Below, one piece after another: positions 46,941 to 55,098 of a stretch of 64,000 nt of DNA. The first letter of the stretch is position 1, and every line of letters begins with the position of its first letter. Source of the DNA: Opitutales bacterium (GTDB taxonomy: Bacteria > Verrucomicrobiota > Verrucomicrobiia > Opitutales > Opitutaceae); the NCBI GenBank assembly GCA_018700525.1, contig JABITN010000171.1, positions 1 to 64,000 of the forward strand, in the 5' to 3' direction. The notes under the pieces were generated by a model. That model was not told the origin of the DNA and did no database searches. It worked only from the letters and a program-made list of their open reading frames with translations. The translations under genes and the position numbers were made by a program.

Positions 46941-48071
46941 ATGAAATACACATACGCTCTCCTTTTTATATTAAGCATTGGCTTATTTTCTATTAGCTGT
47001 AGCACCAACCGGGACGTCCCCGCAACAAAATGGTATCGAGGTAACACACACACCCATACCTCAGCACTTCGCGTCCACGCCAAAACAAGCCCTAAAGATG
47101 TCACCGCGTGGTATCACAAACGTGATTACAACTTCTTAATATTGAGTGAACACGACCTTTTTATCGACCCTAAAAAAGTGGAGATGCCTAAAGATAAACG
47201 TGATGATTTTATCCTGATCCCAGGCATTGAATTGTCCGAAGAATTGCACGGTACTTGCATGAATGTTCTCGATAAAGTTAAAAAAATAAGTGGTAAAGGG
47301 AAAACCAATAAACAAATCATCCAATCACAAGTTGACCGTACCTTAGCCATAGGCGGGCAATTCATCCATAATCACCCCAACTGGTTATCGAAAGTCAAAA
47401 AAGAAGATATTGAAGGCATTAAAAACCTCACGCTGTTTGAGCACTACAACGGCACCATGTCTGTAGAACAAACTTTCGGCAGCGATGAATTCGAAAGCAC
47501 ACAAGTTATTTGGGACTACCTCCTAGGCAAGGGCGATGTCATGTACGCCGTTGCCGCAGATGATGCTCACTCCCACGAACCCGGCTCAGATGCGCCAGGC
47601 AGAGGCTGGGTCATGGTCAATGCTCAAAAAGCAAAAGAACTCACGCCCAAAGCCATCACCGATGCAATGTTACATGGCGAATTTTATGCAAGTAGCGGTG
47701 TCTTTCTTGATAACTGCGATTTTGATAATGGCACCTACCGTGTAGTCATTAATAAGGAAGCAACGATTAAAGAACTCGCAAATTTAGCCCAAGTACGCGG
47801 CAAGCCGATCAAAAACGGAAAAGCTGGCTTTCGTATTGAATGGATCGAAAAAAACGGAAAAGTATTCAAGACAACCACAGCCCTTAGCTCTTTTTTGAAA
47901 GCCAAAAAAGATCAAATCTATATTCGTCCTCGCATCGTTTACACGCGAAAAAATCTAACATTTGGTTGGGAAGAGTATTTCGCCTGGGGGCAGCCTCAAT
48001 TCATGGATGGCCGAACTATAAAGTCTAACCATACACACGGTCTTGCAAGCAAGATCGCTCATACTCACTAA
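46941..48071 (+). CDS. CehA/McbA-type PHP metallohydrolase lipoprotein
   Basis: 376 aa with a lipobox ending at Cys20 (FSISC). The PHP-type metal motif NTHTHTSAL (His37, His39) is followed by NFLILSEHDLF, ILIPGIELSEELHG, FIHNHPNW and YAVAADDAHSHE, which provide the usual His/Asp/Glu ligands. CehA-type enzymes hydrolyse phosphoesters or carbamates; substrate here is unknown. Base composition is clearly richer in A and T than in all neighbouring genes, and a 32-bp direct repeat brackets the segment, so it looks like imported DNA. Not part of the upstream operon; its own promoter is probably in the A+T-rich 80 bases before it. Confidence 0.85.
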   Translation: MKYTYALLFILSIGLFSISCSTNRDVPATKWYRGNTHTHTSALRVHAKTSPKDVTAWYHKRDYNFLILSEHDLFIDPKKVEMPKDKRDDFILIPGIELSEELHGTCMNVLDKVKKISGKGKTNKQIIQSQVDRTLAIGGQFIHNHPNWLSKVKKEDIEGIKNLTLFEHYNGTMSVEQTFGSDEFESTQVIWDYLLGKGDVMYAVAADDAHSHEPGSDAPGRGWVMVNAQKAKELTPKAITDAMLHGEFYASSGVFLDNCDFDNGTYRVVINKEATIKELANLAQVRGKPIKNGKAGFRIEWIEKNGKVFKTTTALSSFLKAKKDQIYIRPRIVYTRKNLTFGWEEYFAWGQPQFMDGRTIKSNHTHGLASKIAHTH

Positions 48072-48419
48072 AAAATAAATGAGAATAAGTAAAAAAGTAA
48101 TTCCTTGTGTTTAAAAATCAATCGGGGGTTAATCATCATATTGGCATGAAATATAGTTTTTCTATGTGAATAGGACACCAGCGTCAAAAGTCTAGAGCAG
48201 CGTTAATTCTGAGTTGTGAGCCTTACTTTCAAGTAATAAAAACGACTTTTGTCGAAGGCATATAATAATACATTATTCGGGAAGAAGGACTTTTTAGGTG
48301 CGGGCTTTATAAACGTCGATTCGTCTTTTATCGCTTGGTCGATGGTAAACTCAAGCCAACCTCCCCTCCCAATCAAATCGGAAAAATTGTACCGAGCGAA
48401 GAGACACATTCAATTCCTA
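48072..48419. other. A+T-rich spacer, no gene seen
   Basis: 348 bases between the CehA-like gene and DUF4202 (convergent). It continues the A+T-rich composition of the CehA gene until the right copy of the 32-bp direct repeat at 48358-48389. Short ORFs on both strands overlap each other and resemble nothing I know. Confidence 0.45.
48358..48389. repeat. Right copy of the 32-bp direct repeat
   Basis: AACCTCCCCTCCCAATCAAA followed by TCGGAAAAATTG, two mismatches from the copy at 46850-46881. It lies just beyond the stop of the convergent DUF4202 gene. Confidence 0.6.
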
Positions 48420-49058
48420 TCAACCCGCCAAAGCCAGCCCTACCAACCGAGATTCTTCCTCTCCCAAGTCCAACGCTAAAGTAGCCTTTTGGCCCCGTTC
48501 GCTCATCTTACCCCAGGTTTTGCGGAGAATGGATATCATTTTCTCTTCGCTCGTCTTAAGGCGAAATTCCGAGAACTGAACTTCGAGGAAAACCAAACAT
48601 AAGGCGTCTTCCATTGTTTGGGCATCGGGATTCGATTTCAGATTCTCCTTCAAGTTGATCGACCGAACGTGATCGATCGTTGCCGAATCATATCCCGCAT
48701 CTTCTAATACCTCTGCCGCGACAGTTGCATGGTAACGCTTCAAACCCGAACGCCATTTCAGATATCCCGTTCTACCCATCGGAAAATCGCTCCGGGGCAT
48801 TTTCCATCGACCAACATGCTGAGCTCGAGCCGCTAGCAACAATGACTCCGATGCATCGTTATCGAGCGAAAGCGTTTTCGCAAACAAGAGCCGACTGAAG
48901 TAAAGCTCGTACCCAATATCCCGCCCTTCGTCAGCCACACGTTTAGGATCATCGTCATTTAAGAAGTCGATCGATCGGATCGCTTTCCGGAACCGAGTGG
49001 CCTCTGCCATTCGATTTGCCGCGTTCTCAATTCGCTCTAAGTCCATTTCGGAAATCAT
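48420..49058 (-). CDS. DUF4202 domain-containing protein
   Basis: 212 aa, full length. It matches DUF4202 throughout: RFRKAIRSIDFLNDDDPKRV, YELYFSRLLFAKTLSLDNDA, LLLAARAQHVGRWKMPRSDF (conserved AARxQHxxRWxxPR), GYLKWRSGLKRYHA, QTMEDALCLVFLEVQFSEF and KTWGKMSERG. The regular His and Asp residues suggest an HD-like metal-binding helical fold, but function is unknown. Soluble, no signal. It stands alone between the A+T-rich spacer and an intergenic repeat. Confidence 0.9.
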   Translation of the reverse strand: MISEMDLERIENAANRMAEATRFRKAIRSIDFLNDDDPKRVADEGRDIGYELYFSRLLFAKTLSLDNDASESLLLAARAQHVGRWKMPRSDFPMGRTGYLKWRSGLKRYHATVAAEVLEDAGYDSATIDHVRSINLKENLKSNPDAQTMEDALCLVFLEVQFSEFRLKTSEEKMISILRKTWGKMSERGQKATLALDLGEEESRLVGLALAG

Positions 49059-49370
49059 AAACCCAACCTAAGCACTTTGAACCCAGAGTAAAGAACCGGA
49101 ATTGGCAAAAGCTAATCGATCTAATATTGATGCCCCTCTGAATATACTGAAGTTAGCGACCGATCTCCGAGCGGCCACCTCAAGAAGTTCCTTGCAGATA
49201 AAGCCGCTAGGAGGTCGACCGCTACCAAATTCGAACACACCCTAAGCCAATCCCCCACGCTTTATTCAAAGCTTTCCAACGCAAAACGGTCTTTCCTTTT
49301 CCGAGCCTTCAATTAAAAATAATTTTAAATTTTACGCTGTTTCACGTAAGCCTTAACACATCGCAGATCT
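49059..49370. other. Intergenic region with family A pair and A+T-rich promoter-like part
   Basis: 312 bases. A family A pair lies at 49154-49226 (TAGCGACCGATCTCCGAGCG and the diverged inverse GGTCGACCGCTACC). The last 60 bases (AATTAAAAATAATTTTAAAT) are strongly A+T-rich and would have held the promoter of the decayed PhoD gene. Confidence 0.55.
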
Positions 49371-50729
49371 ATGCTGTTCCGTTCCAAAATTTCTTTACCC
49401 CTACTCACCTTAATGGTGCCCCCACTCGCCTTGAATGCTAGCCAACTAATGCAAGGTCCGATGGTAGGAGCGATCGACTCCAATGGCGCTACGATTTGGG
49501 CCCGTGTCGCTGGCGAGAAGGCATTGAGGATCCGCTACAGCGAGCGCCCTAGTTTCAGCGAATCGAAAAACAACTGCTCCTGTGAAGGCTTCAGCTCAAA
49601 ACGACTATTGCGTATTCACGAAAATCGAAGGTTTAGAACCGAATTCCTACTACTACTATCAAGTTCTACTTGATGGAGAACCCCTTGCCGACAATCGCGA
49701 AAACAAAGGTTACCCGATCCTCACCCCTCCAACTCCCGAAACCCTAGCGAAGTTTTCTATCGGATTCGGATCTGGTGCTGGCGCTGACCGCGATGGACTA
49801 CAGGCGATCTGTCTTCAAGTGCAAAACGCCCGCCCCCATGCCTTCTTTTGAGTTGGAGAAAACGAAGTAGTTTCTAAACTCGCTCCTGAGTTCCAGGCCG
49901 AAGCCTACCGCAGCCAACGAAGCGTTCCATTCCTGCAACCCCTCCTAAGTTCCATTCCCCAACTCGCAACCTGGGATGCCCCAAGCATCTCTTCCGAAAC
50001 CAGCCGCAAAGAATCACTCGGGATTTTCCAACGCTACTGGGCGAACCCTTCCAACGGAACCAAAGAGGCTAATGGCACCTACTTCACCTATAGTTACAGC
50101 GGCGTAGATTTCATTTTTATCGATACCTACACTTACCGCGACGAAATCGAGCAATCGACAATTCTCGGCGAGATCCAAATGGCTTGGCTGCAAGATGCGC
50201 TCAGCCAAAGCTCCGCAAAGTTCAAAGTATTGCTCAGCGGAAGCAGCTGGACCGATCGTTCTATCACAAAAAAGAATACTTGGACCGCCTATTCCGAAGA
50301 TCGCAATGGGCTATTCCATTATATCCGTGCAAAAATTAAATCGAAGGCGTTGTGCTATTGTCCGGCGACGATGATGAAGCTGAAATCAAAGCGATTCTGA
50401 TGTCACGAGAAGGCGGATACGACTTATACGAACTTGTTGGTAGCCCACTGGCTCAAGAGCCGACTCCCGACTACACTGAAGACAATGAATCGATCATCGC
50501 AATCGAAGAGCCTTATACCGACACGATGAATTTCGGAAGGCTCACTTTCGATATGTCCGAAGCCGACGCCAAAGTTTCGCTTAAAGTGATCAATGTCTTC
50601 GGCGAAAGCGTCTTCCCTGATTTTGAACTGAGAGCAAGCGAACTCTCGAATAGAAAAGCATCCTGGAAAAATAAAGTACCGAAGGAGGCCGTCGCTCACA
50701 TAGAGGCCAGAACCGCTTCAGCGCTCTAA
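49371..50729 (+). pseudogene. PhoD-like phosphatase pseudogene
   Basis: Three frames together rebuild one PhoD-type protein. 49371-49570 encodes a signal peptide and LMQGPMVGAIDSNGATIWAR. After a shift near 49571, frame two reads YCVFTKIEGLEPNSYYYYQV and stops at TGA 49849-49851 within HAFF(stop)VGENE, where PhoD has a Trp followed by GDN. It resumes in the same frame with QRSVPFLQPLLSSIPQLATW and shifts back near 50345 into GVVLLSGDDDEAEI. The metal motifs are also eroded (GENE for GDN, WDAPS for WDDH, GDDD for GDRH), so it has probably been inactive for some time. Confidence 0.85.
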
Positions 50730-50857
50730 TATTCAAACCTGCCACGACAAAACAATACGTTGGAGCAATCTGCCAGCATCGAAGACAGACAGTACGTCTG
50801 CCGAGCATGATAAGTTGGTGATTGCCAAGGTCAGAGCGAGGCGCAACAACGAGGACC

Positions 50858-51325
50858 ATGACTCAGGTCCGACACCCATTGTTGTCCCTCTTGTTGTTCT
50901 GTGCCTTGCCGATCATCACAGCTTGCAACCAAGACACTCAAACCGCCGCCACTAGCGAAAACAGCCTGCCCATTATCGACTTCGGCCACGCTCAAGTAGA
51001 GGTCGAGCTCGCGATCGATCGAAACACACAGGCCAAAGGGCTCATGTACCGCAAGGAAATGGCAGAAGACCATGGAATGCTCTTCATCTTCGACCAGCCC
51101 AAAGAAATGTCATTCTGGATGCGCAATACGCACCTCCCGTTGGATATTGGGTATCTCACCGCTGACGGCGTCCTACGCGAAGTCTACCCGCTTTATCCTC
51201 ACGACGAAACCTCCAGAAAATCAATACGCACCGACCTGAAATTCGCCCTCGAGGTTAATCAAGGCTGGTTCGCTAGACACAACGTAAAGCCGGGCGACGC
51301 TTTCGATTTAGAAGCATTGCGCTAA
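50858..51325 (+). CDS. DUF192 domain-containing lipoprotein
   Basis: 155 aa from the ATG at 50858, which has GAGGA just upstream and yields a lipoprotein signal (LLSLLLFCALPIITAC, Cys23). DUF192 follows: VEVELAIDRNTQAKGLMYRK, GMLFIFDQPKEMSFWMRNTH, PLDIGYLTADGVLREVYPLY, then VLEVNQGWFARHNVKPGD-like end (FALEVNQGWFARHNVKPGD). The fold is a small beta barrel of unknown function, widespread in bacteria and archaea. Intact, between two pseudogenes. Confidence 0.92.
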   Translation: MTQVRHPLLSLLLFCALPIITACNQDTQTAATSENSLPIIDFGHAQVEVELAIDRNTQAKGLMYRKEMAEDHGMLFIFDQPKEMSFWMRNTHLPLDIGYLTADGVLREVYPLYPHDETSRKSIRTDLKFALEVNQGWFARHNVKPGDAFDLEALR

Positions 51326-51534
51326 AAATTGGAATCAATTTTCTAGCACTGCTTTAGCGATTGCTTAAAACGCTTTCCGAACGGGAAAATTGTCTACGCT
51401 GTTGAACCCCCGGTGCTGAATCATTAAGATGTAAATCGTCTACGTTAGCGGGTCGTGTCACACTCGCTACGGATTCGATTGATTCGACAAATAGGAATAA
51501 GTCTCCAAAATCATTTTCGAATCGAGTCTCATTC

Positions 51535-51907
51535 ATGGATCGCCCACCAACCCCAGTCATACATATTTGGGCCATTACTAGCGCTTTGGCTCTGATACCG
51601 CTTGCATTCGCAAAGGTCGCAGAACTCCCGACGTCGGCTCTAACGTTCCTCGAAGACCATTGTCTCGATTGTGACGATTCGTCCGAACAAAAAGGTGACT
51701 TGGATCTAGAGAGCCTCGGCTTCGACCGACAACATGCCGATTCTAATTTCGGGCGGCAGCTTCAAACACGGACAGCACATCGCATTCGATCGCGACCGGA
51801 ACTACCCTTTGCCAAACCTGTTCGTCAGCATGCTGCAACAAATGGGAATCGAGACAGAAAAATTCGCCACATCCACTGGCACTCTCCGTGGATTGGATTT
51901 TGCATAA
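51535..51907 (+). pseudogene. Deletion remnant: DUF1592-type N terminus joined to DUF1552 C terminus
   Basis: The ATG at 51535 opens a signal peptide and a cytochrome-like N terminus (ALTFLEDHCLDCDDSSEQKG, then [10 protein letters not shown]); the expected haem His is Asp (CLDCD). From about 51728, one frame over, the sequence reads [20 protein letters not shown], then [20 protein letters not shown] and ATSTGTLRG, ending at TAA 51907. This is the C terminus of a DUF1552 protein. Because DUF1592 genes normally precede DUF1552 genes (as at 25742-21739), one internal deletion removing most of both genes explains the structure. Confidence 0.8.
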
Positions 51908-52035
51908 GCGGCAATCGAACTCTTGTTCACGGCACTCCTCGGTAGGCACGATTAGCCACTCGCAAATCGTGCCGATTCCTTATCGTCTTCGAATTGAATA
52001 CTCATTCTTAACTACATCGACCAATCGACCTCGCT

Positions 52036-52809
52036 ATGCCTTCTCAATCCTTTCGTTTCGCCATTCTCGCCTTATCCTTTGCTCTCGCGACCTCCAACGT
52101 CTTGGCAACGAGCAAAACCGCTCTGAAACCCTTGCTAGCCCAGCCCGACGCCATCGTATTGGAAAGCTCATTTTCAAAACCCGCTCCGCTTGCTAAAGGT
52201 GTTTGGCAGCAACGCCAACACACACGCTGGGCGATCAAAGACGGCATCCTGCTCGGTATCCCTTCTACCGACGAATACCAGAAGTCCCGAGGAGATCACC
52301 AAGGATTCGAGCCACGCGTCAGCGTTCCCGCTACGCCCGCCGAATGCATCGCTCAGTTTTCCGTTCGATTCTCGGGTGGCGAGGAAACACCCATCGCTCC
52401 CTTCGTCGAAATCGGTCATCATGTAGCGCGTGTCAAATTCAGCGAAAACGGCGTATTTCTGATAGCGGATGGTGAATCCGTCAAAGTAGCCGAGGCCAAA
52501 AACTTCAAATACATTCAGGGGAAATGGTACCACATTCTCGCCGAACTGAAAAGCGATGAATTCGTCATGCAATTCACAGACGGCCCCACTCTCTACGCAA
52601 GACACCCATCATTCGCCAAACCAGTAAAAAGCGGCGGCAACGGACTTGGTATCACTGGACCCAAGGGCGGAACTGTCGAAATCGATAACCTCACTCTCTG
52701 GAGCATTAAGCCCAAAGAACGCTCTACTTGGGCCAAGACACGCTCTGCGTTTCCTCATTTCAAACCCGTCATTCTGAAGAAAAAAAAGCCAGCTAAAGCG
52801 ACGCAATAA
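52036..52809 (+). CDS. Exported DUF1080/LamG-like protein (family 16 glycosidase-like fold)
   Basis: 257 aa with a signal peptide (FRFAILALSFALATSNVLA). The mature protein follows the concanavalin-like layout of DUF1080/3-keto-disaccharide hydrolase-type proteins: RWAIKDGILLGIP, CIAQFSVRFSGGEETPIAPF, GKWYHILAELKSDEFVMQFT, LGITGPKGGTVEIDNLTLW. Such proteins are frequent in Planctomycetes and Verrucomicrobia and bind or cleave carbohydrate; without a clear catalytic motif I cannot call it an enzyme. It has a basic C-terminal tail (KKKKPAK). Monocistronic. Confidence 0.7.
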   Translation: MPSQSFRFAILALSFALATSNVLATSKTALKPLLAQPDAIVLESSFSKPAPLAKGVWQQRQHTRWAIKDGILLGIPSTDEYQKSRGDHQGFEPRVSVPATPAECIAQFSVRFSGGEETPIAPFVEIGHHVARVKFSENGVFLIADGESVKVAEAKNFKYIQGKWYHILAELKSDEFVMQFTDGPTLYARHPSFAKPVKSGGNGLGITGPKGGTVEIDNLTLWSIKPKERSTWAKTRSAFPHFKPVILKKKKPAKATQ

Positions 52810-53160
52810 TTCAGTATCTATTCAATTTCGATGTAGGGCTGGCACTTGTGCCACGCAGTGTAGTTAGAGAATTTTTTGTATCGCGGCACGGCGCAAGCGC
52901 CGGCCCTAAACTGCCTTATTTAACTGTCTCGCAGAGAATTTGATAACCACTGACGATTTAACCCAGTTCAAAAGCATCAGCGTTCATCAGTGTCCTCAGC
53001 GGTCAAAAAAATCTAGTGTACTGTTTTCCAGCCACTCACTACACCAGTACGACAAATCAAAAGAGCCTCATTTCTTTCCCCGAATGGCACGCCAGAATTA
53101 TCATTACCGCTTAAGCACCTTGACAAGCGGGTCGATACACATACTCGTTTTAGCAGCTCA
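52810..53160. repeat. Intergenic region with family B element and CAGTG-type repeat
   Basis: A family B element spans 52833-52908 (GTAGGGCTGGCACTTGTGCC to GCGCCGGCCCTA), alignable with 20006-20084. At about 52940-53012 lies a second repetitive-looking tract (AACCACTGACGA, CATCAGCGTTCATCAGTGTC, CTCAGCGGTCAAAAAAA). A consensus -35 hexamer TTGACA is at 53120-53125, 35 bases before the leuA leader ORF; the -10 is weak. Confidence 0.55.
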
Positions 53161-53223
53161 ATGAACTTTAGCGTCCTGTATTTCCTACGACTTACGAATT
53201 TTGACAGCCTCCTACTCGGTTAG
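53161..53223 (+). promoter_or_regulatory. Candidate Leu-rich leader peptide and structured leader of leuA
   Basis: A 20-codon ORF encodes MNFSVLYFLRLTNFDSLLLG, with six Leu including three in a row (CTC CTA CTC) before the TAG. The Leu codons lie in a hairpin (53203-53213 with 53222-53234). Downstream, GACGCAAT at 53236-53243 pairs exactly with ATTGCGTC at 53309-53316, enclosing another stem TTCTCG/CGAGAA. The arrangement resembles amino-acid attenuation, but there is no obvious U-run terminator and no Shine-Dalgarno before the ORF, so it is only a candidate. Confidence 0.4.
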
Positions 53224-53359
53224 GAAGGACTGTCGGACGCAATTTCTATTCTCGTGCTTTTCTGATTGTTTGCGAGAAATCGGCCATAAGCCACGATAAA
53301 GCTTTTGTATTGCGTCAACAGGTTCGCCTAACTTTCGTTACTTTCAACCCGATACAAAC

Positions 53360-55027
53360 ATGCAAAAATCGCCTATAACCAAATATCGTCCTCATCCGGC
53401 CATCGAATTGCCGAACAGGCAATGGCCAGATCGCGTCATCGACACTGCTCCCATCTGGTGCAGCGTCGATCTACGAGATGGTAACCAGGCGCTCGCAATT
53501 CCAATGAGCGTCGAAGAGAAGGTCGAAATGTTCAATACACTGGTCAAAATCGGATTTAAGGAAATCGAAGTCGGCTTTCCCTCCGCATCGGATACGGAGT
53601 TCGCATTCTTACGTCGTCTCGTATCGGACAATTTGATACCCAATGACGTAACTATCCAAGTACTCGTACAATGCCGTGAACACTTGATTCGCCGTACATT
53701 CGAATCTATAGAAGGCATCAAGAACGCCATCGTACACATCTACAATTCGACAAATCCGCTTCAACGTAAAGTGGTCTTCGGCAAAGACAAAAAAGAGATC
53801 AGAGAAATCGCTGTAGCAGGCGCGCAATTGGTCAAAAAGTTGACTCCTAGCCTTCCCGGAACGAATGTTCGCCTCGAATACTCGCCAGAAAGTTTCAGCG
53901 ACACCGAATTGGAATTCTCACTCGAATGCTGTGAAGCTGTATCCGATGTTTGGGAACCTACTCCAGAGAATAAAATTATTTTAAATTTGCCCGCTACCGT
54001 CGAGCTATTCACGCCCAACGTACACGCCGACCAGATAGAATGGTTCTGCCGCAACCTTGCGCGTCGCGATAGCTCGACAATCAGCTTGCATACCCACAAC
54101 GACCGAGGCACCGGCGTCGCGGCAACCGAGCTTAGCCTCATGGCTGGAGCTGATCGCGTAGAAGGCACGCTTTTTGGAAATGGCGAACGTACCGGAAACC
54201 TGGACATCGTAACGGTCGCCCTCAACATGTACACGCAAGGGGTTCATCCCGAATTGGATTTTTCGGACTTGAACGGTATCCGCGACATGTACGAGCGCAC
54301 GACCCGCATGGAAGTCCATCCGCGCTGGCCCTACTCGGGCGATCTAGTATTCACCGCCTTCTCAGGCTCTCATCAGGACGCCATCAAAAAAGGCTTTGCA
54401 CAGCAACCGACCGAAGATAGAGACCTCTGGCAAGTTCCTTACTTACCGATCGATCCGGCAGATATGGGCCGCAGCTATCGAGCGATCATCCGTATCAATT
54501 CCCAATCCGGTAAAGGCGGCGTCGCCTACATAATGGAAAAAGAGTACGGCTACCAATTACCTAAAGAGATGCACAAGGAATTTGGGAAATCGGTGAACCG
54601 AGTAGCTGACAAAACAGGCGCGGAAATAACACCCGAAGGCGTCTACACGTGTTTTCAAAACGAATACATCGACATCAAGGAACCGATCGAATTGATCGAA
54701 TTCCGAAGCGAACGCATCGACGAGCGCACGGTTGAAGTATGGGTCGTCATTTCCCACAACGGAACGAATAAGAATCTGAGAGGAACGGGCAACGGACCTA
54801 TCGCTGCCTTTTTCAACGCTCTGAAAGAAATTGAAATCGAAGATTTCGAGCTACTCGCATACAGCGAACACTCGCTTGGTCGAGGCGCCGACTCCAAAGC
54901 GGTATCCTATATCCAACTAAAGAATACCGTCACAAGCACGGTTTGCTTTGGCGCCGGTATCGACACCAATATATCGCTAGCATCGATCCGAGGCGTCATC
55001 AGCGCTCTCAATCGATTGATGAAATGA
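53360..55027 (+). CDS. leuA: 2-isopropylmalate synthase
   Basis: 555 aa, the long LeuA type 2 form. It condenses acetyl-CoA with 2-oxoisovalerate, the first committed step of leucine synthesis. The catalytic barrel has SVDLRDGNQALAIPM (LRDGNQ at 38-43), EIEVGFPSASDTEF, the metal-binding SLHTHNDRGTG (His244, His246) and GTLFGNGERTGNLDIV. The C-terminal regulatory LeuA dimer domain (about 430-555) binds leucine for feedback inhibition (SEHSLGRGADSKAVSYIQL). No other leu genes are adjacent. A structured leader precedes it and a strong palindrome follows the stop. Confidence 0.96.
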   Translation: MQKSPITKYRPHPAIELPNRQWPDRVIDTAPIWCSVDLRDGNQALAIPMSVEEKVEMFNTLVKIGFKEIEVGFPSASDTEFAFLRRLVSDNLIPNDVTIQVLVQCREHLIRRTFESIEGIKNAIVHIYNSTNPLQRKVVFGKDKKEIREIAVAGAQLVKKLTPSLPGTNVRLEYSPESFSDTELEFSLECCEAVSDVWEPTPENKIILNLPATVELFTPNVHADQIEWFCRNLARRDSSTISLHTHNDRGTGVAATELSLMAGADRVEGTLFGNGERTGNLDIVTVALNMYTQGVHPELDFSDLNGIRDMYERTTRMEVHPRWPYSGDLVFTAFSGSHQDAIKKGFAQQPTEDRDLWQVPYLPIDPADMGRSYRAIIRINSQSGKGGVAYIMEKEYGYQLPKEMHKEFGKSVNRVADKTGAEITPEGVYTCFQNEYIDIKEPIELIEFRSERIDERTVEVWVVISHNGTNKNLRGTGNGPIAAFFNALKEIEIEDFELLAYSEHSLGRGADSKAVSYIQLKNTVTSTVCFGAGIDTNISLASIRGVISALNRLMK

Positions 55028-55034
55028 TCGAATC

Positions 55035-55095
55035 TGTAGGAGCGGGTTTATCCCGCGATAACGCTAGTGGATCGCGGGATAAAACCGCTCCTACA
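55035..55095. terminator. Full family C palindrome after leuA
   Basis: Arms TGTAGGAGCGGGTTTATCCC, then GCGAT, and the inverse ATCGCGGGATAAAACCGCTC, then CTACA, enclose an 11-base loop. It forms a 25-bp hairpin with one mismatch, lying between the convergent leuA and HugZ-like genes. It probably acts as a bidirectional terminator and is also a dispersed repeat (half copy at 20111-20143). Confidence 0.7.
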
Positions 55096-55098
55096 GGA

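Noticed and set aside
48249-48479. Plus-strand 76-aa ORF in the A+T-rich spacer
   Set aside because: Runs through the direct repeat and into the antisense of DUF4202; no signal of selection.
52940-53164. 74-aa ORF before leuA
   Set aside because: Formed by an intergenic CAGTG-type repeat; composition is not protein-like.
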